Shown piece by piece: positions 10,219 through 20,850 of a DNA stretch of 64,000 bases (the first letter of the stretch is position 1; the number at the start of each line of letters is the position of its first letter). This stretch comes from Leptodactylus fallax (Eukaryota; Chordata; Amphibia; Anura; Leptodactylidae): assembly GCA_947044405.1 (NCBI GenBank), contig CAMRHE010000054.1:3472001-3536000 (forward strand), read 5' to 3'. Under the pieces are notes generated by a model that was not told the origin of the DNA, did not search any database, and saw only the letters and a program-made list of their open reading frames with translations. The translations under genes were made by a program, and so were the position numbers.

Positions 10219-10577
10219 CACTGTGTTCAGAATTATTAGGCAAATGAGTATTTTGATCACATCATCCTTTTTATACATGTTGTCCTACTCCAAGCTGTAT
10301 AGGCTTGAAAGCCAACTACCAATTAAGTAAATCTGGTGATGTGCATCTCTATAATGAGGAGGGGTGTGGTCTAATGATATCAACACCCTATATAAGGTGT
10401 GCTTAATTATTAGGCAACTGCCTTTCCTTTGGCAAAATGGCTCAGAAGAGAGATTTGACGGACTCTGAAAAGTCAAAAATTGTGAGATGTCTTGCAGAGG
10501 GATACAGCAGTCTTGAAATTGCCAAACTTTTGAAGCGTGATCACCGAACAATCAAGCGTTTCATGGCAAAAACTTAA
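10219..10577 (+). mobile_element. 5' fragment of a Tc1-like transposon
   Basis: Preceded by TA (10217-10218), it begins CACTGTGTTCAGAATTATTA, the terminus of another Tc1-type family. A subterminal repeat of the TTATTAGGCAA motif lies at 10407-10417. Homology stops after the truncated reading frame at 10577, so the rest of the element and the right inverted repeat are missing. Confidence 0.85.
10437..10577 (+). pseudogene. N-terminal remnant of a Tc1-like transposase
   Basis: ATG at 10437 opens a 46-codon frame starting MAQKRDLTDSEKSKIV and ending at TAA 10575-10577. The region CLAEGYSSLEIAKLLKRDHR reads as the first helix-turn-helix of a Tc1/mariner DNA-binding domain. The catalytic DDE domain is absent; the sequence after the stop is unrelated. 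If made, the peptide could only bind ends, not cut DNA. It is too short for most gene finders. Confidence 0.8.
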
Positions 10578-10707
10578 CTTCAGCTTGCTTCAAGTGTTGG
10601 GCCCTAGAGGTTAGTTTTTTATCACTGTCTCTGGTCTTGTCCTATCATTCAGAGATTTTTGGACCTGTATCCAGGTATTTACCTCGACCCATCTCACAAG
10701 TATTGTG

Positions 10708-10773
10708 CCTAATAATAATAATAATTATACATTTTATTTATATAGCGCCAACATATTCCTCAGGACTGTACAA
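10708..10773 (-). mobile_element. LINE/SINE 3' tail fragment, reverse orientation
   Basis: (TAA)n followed by ATTTATATAGCGCCAACATA and TTCCTCAGGACTGTACAATG, the same tail as at 7503-7735 but cut short after about 60 bp. Confidence 0.7.
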
Positions 10774-10775
10774 TG

Positions 10776-11660
10776 ATCCTTTACGGACCTTTTTTGGTTA
10801 TCAGTGTGCTCAAGGGCAATGTAAACTTTTACTCTATATTGCCACAGAAGGAGTGAAGGCAATTTTGCAGACTTGGCTGAATCCTCATCTCCCTCTTTTA
10901 AGTTGTCTTTGGATATGTTTTTGTATCTATGGAGGATGGATTGAGCTCAATAAGGAAAGCAGGGTGCGGCAGTTTTTTGACACCTAGGAGTGTTTTATCA
11001 TTATGCTTCCTCAGCGTATACAGGCAGATGTCATGGTGTGCATTCAAGCCACAATGTGATAACAGGAGAGAGTATTAGTAGTGGATGTTTCATTGACAGT
11101 CCTCTCTTTGGTCACCTCTTGGAGATTCTGGAGTGGTGTTTAGGATGGCTCATGTGATCTGTGGGCCCAGGGGTCCCTTTCTGCCCTTGGTGGGAGGGCC
11201 CACAAGTTCCTGCCAATTGGCAGGTGGTAACACCAAGCATATTAGAAGTCGGATCGTGGGTATGTCCCTCCAGGGTGGGGGGCCCTCTGGGGTGGCATCA
11301 CATGCTGATTTCTTTTGTATAGTTTCCTGTTTTATCTATTTTATGATAATGAGAGCAATCTGTTGTTGGTATTACTGTATTCTTTCATTGTATGTGTGTT
11401 TTACCCCCTCCTCTGGGTTTTTAACCCACCTTCTCCTGTTGCTTGAGTACTTGTTTGTTAAATGCAGCTATGTCCCTTTTATTACTGCCATTTTGGACTC
11501 CTGATCTGATGCTGTGGATTGTTCGATTTAGAGGAAGATTGAGATTACTCTGTATCTCCTCTGCAACCTGACTCTTTTGTATGTTTGTTTTTCCCTTATT
11601 ATGTCTTTTTGTCTTGTTTATACTGAAAAAGTTAATAAAAACAGATATAAAAAAAACTTG
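10776..11660 (+). pseudogene. L1-like LINE 3' fragment (ORF2 C-terminus plus 3' UTR), tentative
   Basis: The frame at about 10829-10987 reads EGVKAILQTWLNPHLP and KESRVRQFFDT. I judge this to resemble the far C-terminus of frog L1/Tx1-type ORF2, but that is a resemblance, not a search result. The rest (11300-11660) is T-rich, resembles the 3' UTR of the LINE at 18930-20464 in composition, and ends in AATAAAAACAGATATAAAAA, a polyadenylation-like signal with an A-rich tail. No catalytic residues are kept. It could instead be another non-LTR element. Confidence 0.45.
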
Positions 11661-11753
11661 TATATTTGCAGCAGTCTACACACAAAATCATGTTGGCACC
11701 CTTACCCTCGAATAGTTACAACTGACAAGCCTAACATAATAATGATAGATGTC

Positions 11754-12185
11754 CAGTGGCATAAGTACCGGGGTAGCAGCAGAAGCGGCTGCCACAGGGC
11801 CCAGGACCTTAGGGGGCCTTCTTTTTTTTTTTTTTAAATAGGCCATTACCTGCTGGAGTAACCCCAGCAGGTAACTGGTCCTATTTACTTACCGATTCCC
11901 ACTCCTGCTCATGCCTGTCTCTGCTTCCCCTTCTGTGTCCCATATCATGTCGCTGGGGCCCCCTTGCGGGCAGAAGGAGTAGCAGATGCGGCTGTGAGCA
12001 GGAGTGGGGATCAGTAAGTGAGGCCGCTGGCCCGTGAACCCCAACAAATACTACTATTATCATACTCTGGGGTCTTTTCAGACCCAGAATATAATGATCG
12101 GAATTCCAGGGGAGGTGAGATAACATAAAAAACAGTGTTACAGTGTTACATGTCAAATGTTCAGCCATTCCTAGTTACACCACTG
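11754..12185. mobile_element. Non-autonomous hairpin-bearing transposon, short copy
   Basis: Starts CAGTGGCATAAGTACCGGGG and ends CCTAGTTACACCACTG, so the termini are inverted (CAGTGG(C/T)(G/A)TAA). Interior marks are GGTAGCAGCAGAAGCGGCTG, an A/T tract, CCTGCTGGAGTAACCCCAGC, GAGCAGGAGTGGGGATC and a TCATACTCTGGGGTCTTTTC hairpin near 12058-12095. No coding capacity. CAGTGG termini suggest a hAT-like superfamily, but I could not identify an 8-bp target duplication. Other copies: 13196-13737, 23850-24960, 49640-49800, 58418-58491 and 58937-59853. Confidence 0.7.
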
Positions 12186-12204
12186 TGCCTAGGCTAATGT
12201 TGTA

Positions 12205-12581
12205 CAGGTGCATCTCAATAAATTAGAATATCTTTGAAACGTTTATTTCTTTCAGTAATTGAATTAAAAAAGTGACCTCCTATATTTTCTAGATTCTTTA
12301 CACACAGAGTGTTCTATTTCAAGTGTTTTATTTCTGTAAATTTTGATTATGGATTACAGCTAATGAAAATCCAAATCTAAGAAAATTAGAATATTGTAAA
12401 AAAGTTCAGTATTGTAAATTCAGTGTGTCACCTGCCAAGGTTTCCTAAGCCTTTAAATGGTCCCTCAGTCTGATTCAGTAGGACACAAAATCATGGAAGA
12501 CTGCTGATTATGAATTGTATTACTGAATTCCTGAAATGAATGAACGTTTCAAAAATATTCTAATTTATTGAGATGCACCTG
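12205..12581. mobile_element. TA-flanked MITE with CAGGTGCATCTCAATAAA ends, copy 1
   Basis: A 377-bp element. The left end CAGGTGCATCTCAATAAATT is the inverted partner of the right end AATTTATTGAGATGCACCTG, and both are flanked by TA (12203-12204, 12582-12583). No open frame. The TA target and end type suggest a Tc1/mariner-mobilised non-autonomous family. The copy at 53867-54242 is the same over its whole length with scattered substitutions. Confidence 0.9.
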
Positions 12582-13195
12582 TAGTTCAAAAACCAACTAC
12601 TGAGTCAGGGGTACTGATGTCCCTCCTTGCCATAAGTTGGCCAGGCTGTATATGCAGTCCTCCAAGCAGCAAGCCGCTCCTCTCCTGACAACTGCATGAG
12701 CTTCACCTACCCTCCCAGTGCAGGAACACACCTTTAAATAGCATACCTCTTCCCACTATGGGTAGCCTGGGCCACTCCTGACATCAAAGGGCTGCATCGT
12801 GGGAGAGTAACATATACCTTCTCCCCTGATGCAACTCTTAGGCACAACTCCAATCTGCCACTGAAGAGCCATTGTGTGATCTGGCTTTCAGAAACCTTCA
12901 AGAGCATGATCACACGTTGACCTACACTAGCCAAAGTGACACACATTAACCCCCTGACAGTTTTAAACATATCCTGCTTGGAATTTGACCAAAGTACATT
13001 ACATTTCACACAAAGCAGGATATGTTCAGTGAAACTGAAGAGGAAGCACTCACCTTTAAATGGCTCTAACTCCAGAGCCGTGATCTTGGTCTTGTTTTAA
13101 AGCCAAGAATCTATGCCTATAGACCACCTATATTTTGAGATATTACTGGTTAAACCAAAGCTGCATATACTTGCAGGAAAACATGTTCAGATAAC
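12582..13195. other. Intergenic DNA, nothing recognised
   Basis: Moderate GC and no coding signature that I recognise. Open frames on the minus strand here lack family motifs. Confidence 0.4.
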
Positions 13196-13737
13196 AGCAT
13201 ACCTCCTAACTATCAAAGGGTAGAAAGAGGGACAGCATGTGCGGCGGCTGTGAGCAGGAGCGGGGATCGGTAAGTAAGACCACGAGCCCACGAAACCGAC
13301 AAACACTGCTATCATTATACTCTGGGGTCTTTTTAGACTATAATGATCGGAGGCCCAGGGGATGTGAGGGAACATAAAAAATACTGTTTCTTTCCTCTCC
13401 TGCACTCTAGCAGGCTTCGGGCCTGTTTGGTGACGTCCCAGACGCAACGCCAGCCTGGCTCACGCGATGTCTGGTCCAACATTGAAAGTAGCGGGAATGT
13501 GCCGGAGTCAGGGAGAGGCAAGTAACATTGGTTTTTATGTTTGTATCCTCCCCTGGGTCTCTGATCATTATACTCTTGGGTCTGAGTACAATAATTGTTC
13601 ATGAGTGGTCCACAATGGTGCATAATAGTGTGTGCAGGGGCCACTATGGGGCATAATACTGTGTGCAGGGGCCACTATGGGGGGGTCCCATGTCAAATGT
13701 TCGCCTTGGGGCCCAGCCATTCCTAGTTACACCACTG
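13196..13737. mobile_element. Non-autonomous hairpin-bearing transposon, 5'-truncated copy
   Basis: Enters the family at CGGCTGTGAGCAGGAGCGGG and shows the palindrome around 13312-13347 and a GGCTCACGCGATGTCTGG segment. Two minisatellite units (GCATAATA...GTGTGCAGGGGCCACTATGG) lie before the terminus GTTACACCACTG at 13726-13737. The left terminus is missing. Confidence 0.7.
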
Positions 13738-13739
13738 CC

Positions 13740-13997
13740 CATGGTTTAATGTACGCCTCCAGTTGCCCCCCAGTTTAATGTCCCCCTCCAGCAGCCTCCA
13801 GTTTAAAGTCCCCTTCCAGCAGCCCCCAGTTTAATGTCACCCTCCATCTGCCCCCAGATTAATGTTCCTCTTCATCTACCCCCAGTTTAATGTTTCCCTT
13901 CCATCTGTCCCCAGCTTAATGCCCTCCCATCTGTTACCAGTTTAGTGTCCCCCTTCATCTGTTTCCAGTTTAATGCTCCCCCTCCATCTCCCCCAGT
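13740..13997. repeat. About 29-bp minisatellite (CAGTTTAATGTCCCCCTCCA units)
   Basis: Roughly nine degenerate units of CCCCCAGTTTAATGT plus a pyrimidine-rich CCTCCATCTG segment. It abuts directly on the truncated Tc1 copy at 13998. Confidence 0.8.
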
Positions 13998-14199
13998 TTG
14001 TGGCCGAAAATTCGGTTGGTCTACCTGACCGTGGTTTGGTTTTTACAGAGCCCCTGAGTTTTCATTTATTAATCACAGTTTGAACACTGCTGATTGGCAT
14101 TATCAATTCCTTGGATATCTTTTTGTATCCCTTTCCTGTTTTATACTGTTCAACTACCTTTTCCCTTAGATCCGTGAACAATTCTTTTGCTTTCCCTAT
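13998..14199 (-). pseudogene. N-terminal transposase remnant (Tc1 family B)
   Basis: The minus-strand frame starts at 14199, where the expected ATG has become ATA. It then reads GKAKELFTDLREKVVEQYKT and GKGYKKISKEL, a Tc1-type helix-turn-helix. Codon 46 (14062-14064) is TGA where the family has Trp, then the frame continues to a GRPR-type motif (PRSGRP) before truncation. So it has lost its start, contains a stop and lacks the DDE domain. It preserves the DNA-binding domain that the copy at 29011-29782 has deleted, so the two are complementary halves of one family. Confidence 0.85.
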
Positions 14200-14594
14200 G
14201 ACACACAATCTAGAAACGTCAGTGGTTGGAGGAAAGATGCAACAGTCTGTCTGGATCCCAGAAACTCACTCAGCTTTTATGCACACACACTGATTACAAG
14301 CAAACAGGTCACAGGTGAGGATGTTACCTTTAGTAGCCATTCAAACCCCTTTGTGTCAACTTCTGGGCATGTTATCAGGCCAAAATCACCAGGGTATGTG
14401 AACTTTTGAACAGGGTCATTTTGATGTTTTTGTTTGTCATTATGATTTAAAAGAGAAAACTCAGAATTTTGACAATAAACGGCTTCAACCAACTACTAAC
14501 CATGAGTGGAGAAAAAGGTTTTGTGTTATCATTCATATTCTCTGAAAAAGGGCCAAAAAATCTGCTGGGGAATGTAAACTTTTTAGCATAACTG
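13998..14594 (-). mobile_element. Tc1-like element, 5' half only, minus orientation
   Basis: Read on the minus strand, it starts with the inverted repeat CAGTTATGCTAAAAAGTTTA and a subterminal region (GACAATAAACGG...CAACTACTAACCATGAGTGG on plus). It continues through the N-terminal third of the transposase and stops at 13998 inside the catalytic domain's N-terminal approach. Same family as 27122-30083. It retains about 318 bp that the 27122 copy has lost. Confidence 0.9.
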
Positions 14595-14642
<48 letters not shown>

Positions 14643-14646
14643 GTTT
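14595..14646. repeat. (AT)n microsatellite
   Basis: An almost pure AT dinucleotide tract next to the Tc1 end at 14594, probably the TA-rich target of that insertion. Confidence 0.9.
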
Positions 14647-15383
14647 ATGAAGCTTTATTTGTTGCCCTCTGTTTTTTTAAAGACCCTAGCAATGCAACTG
14701 AGGTGCTGCACTGCCTTCAAAGTTGACTGAATGGGATGATGTTTTGTTGGTGTGTTAGCATTTGGGGTCCCACTTTTAATTTTTCCCAGGGCCTCACTTT
14801 GTCTAAAACCAACCCTGACCTGGGGTAAAGATTAAGCTGACTGTACTTATTGTAAATACATAAAAGTGTCTTGTTGGCAACTCTCCTGACAACTCGCCTA
14901 TTGCCCCCTCCTAGCTATACCCTTGCATATGAACAGGGTCTATTTTCATGAGGCAGCCTCTTTAACTTTTACAATTTGTATAGAGGTCTGCTAAAAAAAC
15001 ATTGTGCATAAATTTTTATTTTTTCAGTTATCTCAGTTATTATTCACATGAAACAAAAGCAGATACTTTATATAACATTATAGCACTCAGACTGTAAACT
15101 GTAGCATATTGTACTATGAGATAATTGATATAACCCTTTACACAAAAATATATTTTATGCTCAGTAAGTACAGGATGAAACAGATTAAATGGAGACCATG
15201 GTTCATTATCTTGACACTGTCAGCCCATATACCCTAGTGTCAGACCATACTTGTCCCTGACAGAACAGTTAGAACATGAATTATTCAGATAAGCATGAAA
15301 GTTTTTTTTATCAACGATCCAAAGTACATTGGGAAGTCTTCCAACAGTTTATTCTAGAGAGTGCAGAATTCTCCTACAGAGAG
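14647..15383. other. Intergenic DNA, nothing recognised
   Basis: AT-rich; no coding signature, RNA gene or repeat boundary seen. Confidence 0.4.
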
Positions 15384-15971
15384 AAGCAGAGCTTGCAACT
15401 CAAGAACATCCATCGAATCCGCTCCTCCCTCACCCCTGAAACTACAAAGATGCTAGTCCATGCCCTCATAATCTCCCGCTTAGATCACTGTAACACCCTT
15501 CTCCATGGCCTCCCAGCTAACACTCTCGCTCCCCTCCAGTCCACCTTAAGCTGTGCTGCTCGCTTAATACACCTCTCAGCCCGTTCTTCATCGGCCGCTC
15601 TCCTCTGCCAATCCCTTCACTGGCTACCCGTTGCCCAGCGAATAGAGTTCAAATTACTAACGCTGACATACAAAGCCCTCCACAACCTGTCCCCTCCATA
15701 TATCTCCGACCTAATCTCCCGCTACCTGCCCACACGTAACCTCTGATCCTCCAAAGACCTCCTACTCTGCTCTGCTCTTATCCGCTCTTCACACAATCAT
15801 CTCCAAGACTTCTCCCGTGCATCCCCCATACTCTGGAACTCATTATCAAGACACATAAGACTATTCCCCACAGTCACAAGTCCTACAACCTCCAATAACA
15901 CTACTATCACCACACCACCACCTGTACAGTCTCTACCCCCACCTTCTGTCTCTATCCCTCTTCCCTCATAG
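15384..15971 (+). pseudogene. L2-like LINE reverse transcriptase, C-terminal remnant
   Basis: Reads LKNIHRIRSSLTPETTKMLV, then HALIISRLDHCNTLLHGLP, SLHWLPVAQRIEFKLLTLTY and KALHNLSPPYISDLISRYLP. These are hallmarks of the C-terminal part of L2/CR1-clade (Jockey-like) reverse transcriptases, past the catalytic YADD box. A TGA at 15744-15746 (CGA to TGA, Arg) interrupts the frame. The same frame then continues with SSHNHLQDFSRASPILWNSL to TAG at 15969-15971. The endonuclease domain and RT palm are missing, as expected of a 5'-truncated LINE insertion. Some adjoining sequence upstream to 15276 is also open but unrecognised. Confidence 0.9.
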
Positions 15972-16135
15972 ATTGTAAGCCTTTGCGGGTAGGGCCCTCT
16001 ATCCCACTGTGCCAGTTGGTCACTGTTAGTATTATATTTGTTTTGTATATTTTGTGTACTGTATGTAAACCCTCAAATGTAAAGCACCATGGAATTAATG
16101 GTGCTATATAAATAAATAATAATAATAATTCATAA
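15972..16135 (+). mobile_element. L2-like LINE 3' UTR and (TAA)n tail
   Basis: GATTGTAAGCC...GGGCCCTCTATCCCACTGTG, then a T-rich segment and AATGGTGCTATATAAATAAA followed by (TAA)n at about 16112-16131. A short 3' repeat rather than poly(A) is typical of L2/CR1-type elements. Confidence 0.85.
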
Positions 16136-16214
16136 ATCATGGCATGGCATGGTTACTTCCGGTGCTGTACATTGGTGGTATTGTAAACTAGAAGCATTGC
16201 CCTAGGAAAAAATA

Positions 16215-16440
16215 TGTCTCTAAGGCTGAGGCCCCACGTTGCGGACACGCAGCTTTTTTTGTTGCAGATTTTGCTGCGGTTATTTGAGCTAAAGTCAGGA
16301 GTGCAGTAGGGAGAAGTACAAGAGTTTCCTATATATTTCCCATTCCTTTTGTAGCCATTCCTGGCTTAGGCTCAAAAAACTGCAGCAAAATCTGCAACAA
16401 AAAAAGCTGTGTTTCCGCAACGTAGGGCCTCAGCCTAATA
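16215..16440. repeat. Foldback repeat (AGGCCCCACGTTGCGG ends)
   Basis: A near-perfect palindromic element: GCTGAGGCCCCACGTTGCGG at the left and CCGCAACGTAGGGCCTCAGC at the right. TTTGTTGCAGATTTTGCTGC faces GCAGCAAAATCTGCAACAAA, with a short TATATATTTCCCATTCC loop region. The best-preserved copy of this family in the window; non-coding. Confidence 0.85.
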
Positions 16441-16544
16441 TGGAATTGGATAGAGGTACATTACTGAGACACATGGAGTGATGTGGACTGTGGTAAAAAC
16501 TCTGCAGACACATCTCTGCCATACACATGAGGCCTTAAGGGGTT

Positions 16545-16860
16545 TCCCATGAACATAACCATATTATATTTGTAGACAATTAAAAGTTAAATGTAAATAA
16601 CTAAACATTTTGCAAAGTTTTGTAGATTTACAAAACCATCTCAGTTGCCAATGGATATGACAATGAATGCAGGAACTTTCTATGGTCTGGGAGCTGTCGG
16701 AAAGCCAGCCATGATTTCATTATTGTGGCTGGGTTATCAGACAGGGACCCTACATACTTGAGAAGATAACATGGTGACAATAAGGAAATGATGACTAGTT
16801 TTCTAACAAGTGCCTGACCATAGAAAGTTCCTGAATTCTTGGTTGTATCCAATTGCAATC
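16545..16860. repeat. Inverted-repeat element, superclass unknown
   Basis: The arms ATGAATGCAGGAACTTTCTA at about 16662 and TAGAAAGTTCCTGAATTCTT at about 16822 are inverted. Pairing extends outward (TTGCCAATGGATA against TGTATCCAATTGCAA). The segment before it begins AAGGGGTTTCCCATGAACAT, like the ends of frog foldback MITEs. Confidence 0.6.
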
Positions 16861-16929
16861 AATCCAGAGGTAGTGCAGTGTCTCCCAAAAGGGCCACTGC
16901 TAAGGACTAAACTGTGTTATTTATGCACA

Positions 16930-17105
16930 ATATGTTTTATATTCTTTTTTTTTTTTTTTTTTTGCTTACTTGTATAGCACCAACATATTCCACAGCTTAT
17001 TATAAACATTGTCAATCACTGTCCCATATAGGGCTCACAATCTACATTCCTTATCGGTATGTCTTTGAAGTGTGGATGGAAACCAAGGCGAACACGGGAA
17101 GAACA
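16930..17105 (-). mobile_element. tRNA-SINE 3' portion, reverse orientation
   Basis: After a T-tract, TTGCTTACTTGTATAGCACC and AACATATTCCACAGC, then GTCCCATATAGGGCTCACAA and TATGTCTTTGAAGTGTGGAT. This is the reverse complement of the body and tail of the SINE at 30369-30610, truncated before the box A/B promoter. Confidence 0.85.
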
Positions 17106-17107
17106 TA

Positions 17108-17366
17108 CATTGGCTTATAAAAGTATTCCTACCCCTTGAACTTTTTCACATTTTGTCACTTTACAACCACAAACTTAAATATATTTTATTGAGACTTTAA
17201 GTACTAGACCAACAGAAAGTAGCAGATAATTGTGGAGTGGAATGAAAATGATACATGGTTTTCAAAATTTTAATCAAATAAAAATCTGAAAAGCTTGATG
17301 TGCAAAAGTATTCAGCCCCCCTATATAAATACTTTGTAGAACCACCTTTCGCTGCAATTACAGCAA
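17108..17366 (-). mobile_element. Tc1-like element 3' fragment with transposase C-terminus
   Basis: Preceded by TA (17106-17107), the terminus CATTGGCTTATAAAAGTATT and inner CTTGAACTTTTTCACATTTT are Tc1-type ends. On the minus strand 17364-17325 encodes AVIAAKGGSTKY, the conserved last residues of Tc1 transposases, but the usual stop directly after KY is gone and the frame runs into the terminal repeat. Homology ends near 17366; the DDE domain is missing. Confidence 0.85.
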
Positions 17367-18199
17367 TTATAATACCAACGGACACGGAGAGGAAGGAAGA
17401 GGGGTAGAGACTCGGGTGCTGAGTGCTGGTTCTGGTCACATGATCCTGCTTTGGAACCAGTCAGAAACCCAGAATTCGAATGAAAAAGATCCCAGGAAGG
17501 AAGTAAATCAAAAAGAATTCCTGCATCACCCCTTTAAATAATGAAACTATTATTAGAATTTACAGTTGGAAATGTACAGTACTTTGTTATGGCTACTTTA
17601 CCCATGGTAACATTCCAGCAGTGCACCACAGGGGAAAGGAGCTGTTTGGTTATGTCACAGCCACCTTACTCAGATAAGTTTTGTTCCCTTTGAGTGCAGA
17701 CATTTTGCATTTGTTTGCCTGGCAGACATGAAGCAAATGAACACTTAGATGAAATTGCTCTTCCTATTTGCATATATCAGCAATGCACTTAAAAGTCATG
17801 CTAGTACATTAACCTGATGTGGCTTTGATAGGAAGCATTTGTATTGATTTTCTTTTTGTGTGAATAGACACATTTGTGGACTTCAGCAAAACATCAGTTC
17901 AGTTAGTGCTATACAGACTGTGCCCCTTTCCCCTTCAGGCATCTATCAGATGAAGCCTGCAAACCTGACAGGCTGGAATCAGGATCACTCCATATAACTG
18001 TCTGACGTCTTAATGTAAATGTGCACTGAAGCAAAAGAAAACAGACTGATAAAATACCTGAGATTACAAAGTTCATTAAGATATGAAGCTTCTGATTTAA
18101 ATTATCTTACTTTATGTAATAGTCTATTATCTAATTGTTATTAATATTATCACCATCATTATTTTGCACTGTTGTACATTCACTTTAGACTTGCTTTTG
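17367..18199. other. Intergenic DNA, nothing recognised
   Basis: No gene, RNA or definable repeat. Confidence 0.4.
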
Positions 18200-18390
18200 T
18201 AAGCATGATTCACACATGAAGTTTTTTTTTGAAAAATGCCACTTTTTTGAGCTAAAGTCAATATTGAATTTAAATAGCATGACAAATATAAAGGAAGGAC
18301 TCCCTGTTGGATCCACTTTTGGCTTTGACTTAAAAAAGGCATCAAAAACTGCAGTGGAGTTTTTCCCAGAACAACATTGTTGATTTACTA
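18200..18390. repeat. Foldback repeat (CTGCAACA family), diverged
   Basis: GAGCTAAAGTCAATATTGAA faces TTTGGCTTTGACTTAAAAAA around an AAATATAAAGGAAGGACTCC centre, the same layout as 16215-16440 with heavy divergence. Confidence 0.5.
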
Positions 18391-18929
18391 ATGCTATCTC
18401 ATTTTTAGAAAAATACAGCGGGGTAACTAAGTCTTGTGGGTGTCGATGCAATCTTTAACCCGGGGCCCCCCACCCCCTTCCTTACAGCGTATTCTTGATA
18501 GCAACAGTTATGGATGCTGCGCCAGTATCACAGATACTTGAAAGGGATACAGACAGAGATGAGGGAGGAAATGTAGGGAGGTGCAGCATTATGGAGAGCC
18601 TTGTGGATGAGGGTGATAAGTTTATATTGTATTCTGTATTGAATAGGCAGCCAATGTAGTGATCGACACAGACCAGAGGCATGTGAACAATACTGGGAGC
18701 TGTGTGCTCTGGGAAACAGCTGACGTGTGGGGTCCTAACAATCTAAGGGGAACAGGGGGGGTTCATCACCTGAGACCCCTGCTGATCAGCTGTTTGAAGG
18801 GACAGTCGTGCTTTAGTGAGTGTCGTGACCCCTTTGATATTTACATTTTACAGCATCTGTTTTATAGTGACCATGCAATGTAAACATTGCTTGGCGGCTA
18901 TAAAACAGATAGGGTGTCACGAAGCACAC
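18391..18929. other. Mosaic of short repeat fragments
   Basis: 18487-18550 matches 7995-8060. 18770-18800 (GACCCCTGCTGATCAGCTGT) and 18840-18905 (TTATAGTGACCATGCAATGT) are pieces of the foldback families seen complete near 22070-22339 and 24990-25200. No gene. Confidence 0.5.
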
Positions 18930-20034
18930 TCTTCTTAAACCCAAACGGGGGGAGCTTGGTCGTCCCGGATTGCTTTGGTTACTACCTGGCTGTGACCACG
19001 GCTCATGTTCTTGACTGGCACCATGCCACCCACTCAAAGCTCTGGATTGCCCTGGAGAGATCTCTGAGCCCACTTCCTCTTACCATTCTGCCCTGGCTCC
19101 ATAGACGCCTCTGGTCAGATAGCGCTACTCAATCTCTTCCGTATGTCGCTTGTCATGTGCTTAGGGCCTGTCAAATGATGGCCCTATGACTCCTATCTCG
19201 GGCAATCCAGACTTTCCCGCAGCCCTATGTTCAGCGTTTCTCTCTCACACCCCAGGTCAGGTTCACCACTACTCCGCTTTCACCAGGTGCTCTCGACTTT
19301 TTCTCTCCTACCTCTCTTGGACCTGCTTCATTTCAATGCAATCACCTCCGCCTCCCATTGGCAGTACAATCAATTGACCCACTTTTACACCTCCATTAAG
19401 AATTCACACGATCTACATAGGGTACTGTTACCATTCGAGCGCCTCAGCCTCTCCGTGGCAGCACCATCATGCGCTATATTACTAGTCTATAGCATGTTAC
19501 TGGAGGAGTCTGCCGACCAACTACCGGTCTACTTGGGAAGTTGGGAGAGAGAGTTGGGGGTTTCATTCCCACCAGGTGCGTGGTCCTCTGCCTTTCAGGC
19601 CTGCCACAAGTTTTCCAATTCTTGAAGGCACAAGAAACTAATTTTAAGATCCTCTTGTGCTGGTATAGAGTACCCTCTGTCCTCCTTGAAATCTATCCCT
19701 ACACTTCGGATCGATGCTGGAGATGCACATCTGGAGGGAGTGTTCTCTCTTGCACCCATTCTGGACGGAGGTTAGACGCATAATTGGAATGGTGACCGGT
19801 ATTGCTCTGGAAGATGACTCTGCCCCTTTTCTCCATTACATATTTCCCAGGAAGTTTAAGAGACATACCCGTAGGCTACTTGGATTTATGCTAGTTGCTG
19901 CTCGAACGGTCATTCCCCGATTGTGGAAATCATCATCCACTCCCTCTCTGGCATCTTGGCTTCAGGAGTTCCTCCACATTCACAGTATGGAAAACCTGCT
20001 TGCTGAGCTGAAAAACGATGATAGAACCCACTGA
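18930..20034 (+). pseudogene. L1/Tx1-like LINE ORF2, C-terminal part, frameshifted
   Basis: ORF2 of an L1-type LINE encodes endonuclease and reverse transcriptase; only the region after the RT is left. Seen in order: GGSLVVPDCFGYYLA...VLDWHHATHSKLWIALE...SLSPLPLTILPWL, then LLEESADQLPVYLGSWEREL, then FKILLCWYRVPSVLLEIYP, DRCWRC, MHIWRECSLLHPFW and RRLLGFMLVAARTVIPRLWK. The CWRC...HIW.EC group is the CCHC-like motif near the end of L1 ORF2. The pieces lie in at least three frames (changes near 19190, 19600 and 19720), so it is dead. The frame closes with a stop around 20032. Confidence 0.85.
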
Positions 20035-20464
20035 CAGACGTGTCTCCTTTTGGACACTTTCTACTATTCCACTGGATTCCAGTCCGCCTTTGTCCCCTTC
20101 CCCCTCATGAGACCCTCAGCAGTTTTTCCTCTCCACTCTCCCACATTTTCCCTATACCTTCTGCTTCTTACTCCTACTGAATCTATCCTACACCCTCTTT
20201 TTCCAATAGCCCCCCTGATTCTAGGATGGATGATTATGCCTCCTTTTTCCCTTACCTCTAGGTGGGATACCCACCTTCTACTGTTTATTCTTTGTTTTGT
20301 TGTTTGATTGTTTGACATAGTGTTTTACTCTGCTGCGTCAGAGTATCTGCTTGTCCCCCCCCCCTCCACCTCGGCTTCCCCTTTTCCCTCCGCCCCCTAC
20401 ATTCAGTTGTGTTTTATGTTGGTTTTTTCCTATTGTGCAAAAACTTTAATGAAAAAAAAAAAAC
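20035..20464 (+). mobile_element. L1-like LINE 3' UTR and poly(A)
   Basis: Pyrimidine-rich 3' UTR following the ORF2 remnant, ending GTGCAAAAACTTTAATG then an A13 tract at about 20452-20464. This is a typical L1-type 3' end from target-primed reverse transcription. Confidence 0.8.
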
Positions 20465-20499
20465 CACAGATAGCATGTGATGTAAATAGTGAAGGGACC

Positions 20500-20850
20500 C
20501 CACACAATATAATATGCTTGCCAGAGCCCCCCCAAAGTATAATGCTCCACAGTGGTCCTACACAGTATAATATGTTCCACAGTGGCCTCCACACAGTATA
20601 TTGCGCACAGTGGCCCCACACAGTATAATATGCTTCCCAGAGGCCCCACACAGTATAAAATGCTCCCCAGAGGCCTCCCCAGTATAATACTCTACAGTAG
20701 CCCCATACAGTATAATATGCTCACCGGACCCCCTCCCACAGTAAAATGCTCCCTAGTGGCCCAACACAGTATAATATGCTCCCCACAGCATAAAATGCTC
20801 CCAAGAGCTCCCTTCCCCAGTATAATAAGCTCTGGAAGCCTCTAGTAGCT
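20500..20850. repeat. Minisatellite (CAGTATAATATGCTCC units), degenerate
   Basis: About ten units of 27-31 bp, CAGTATAATATG(C/T)TC(C/A)CCAGAGGCCCC(A)CACA. It is the reverse-oriented or slipped relative of the 8140-8375 array. Confidence 0.8.
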
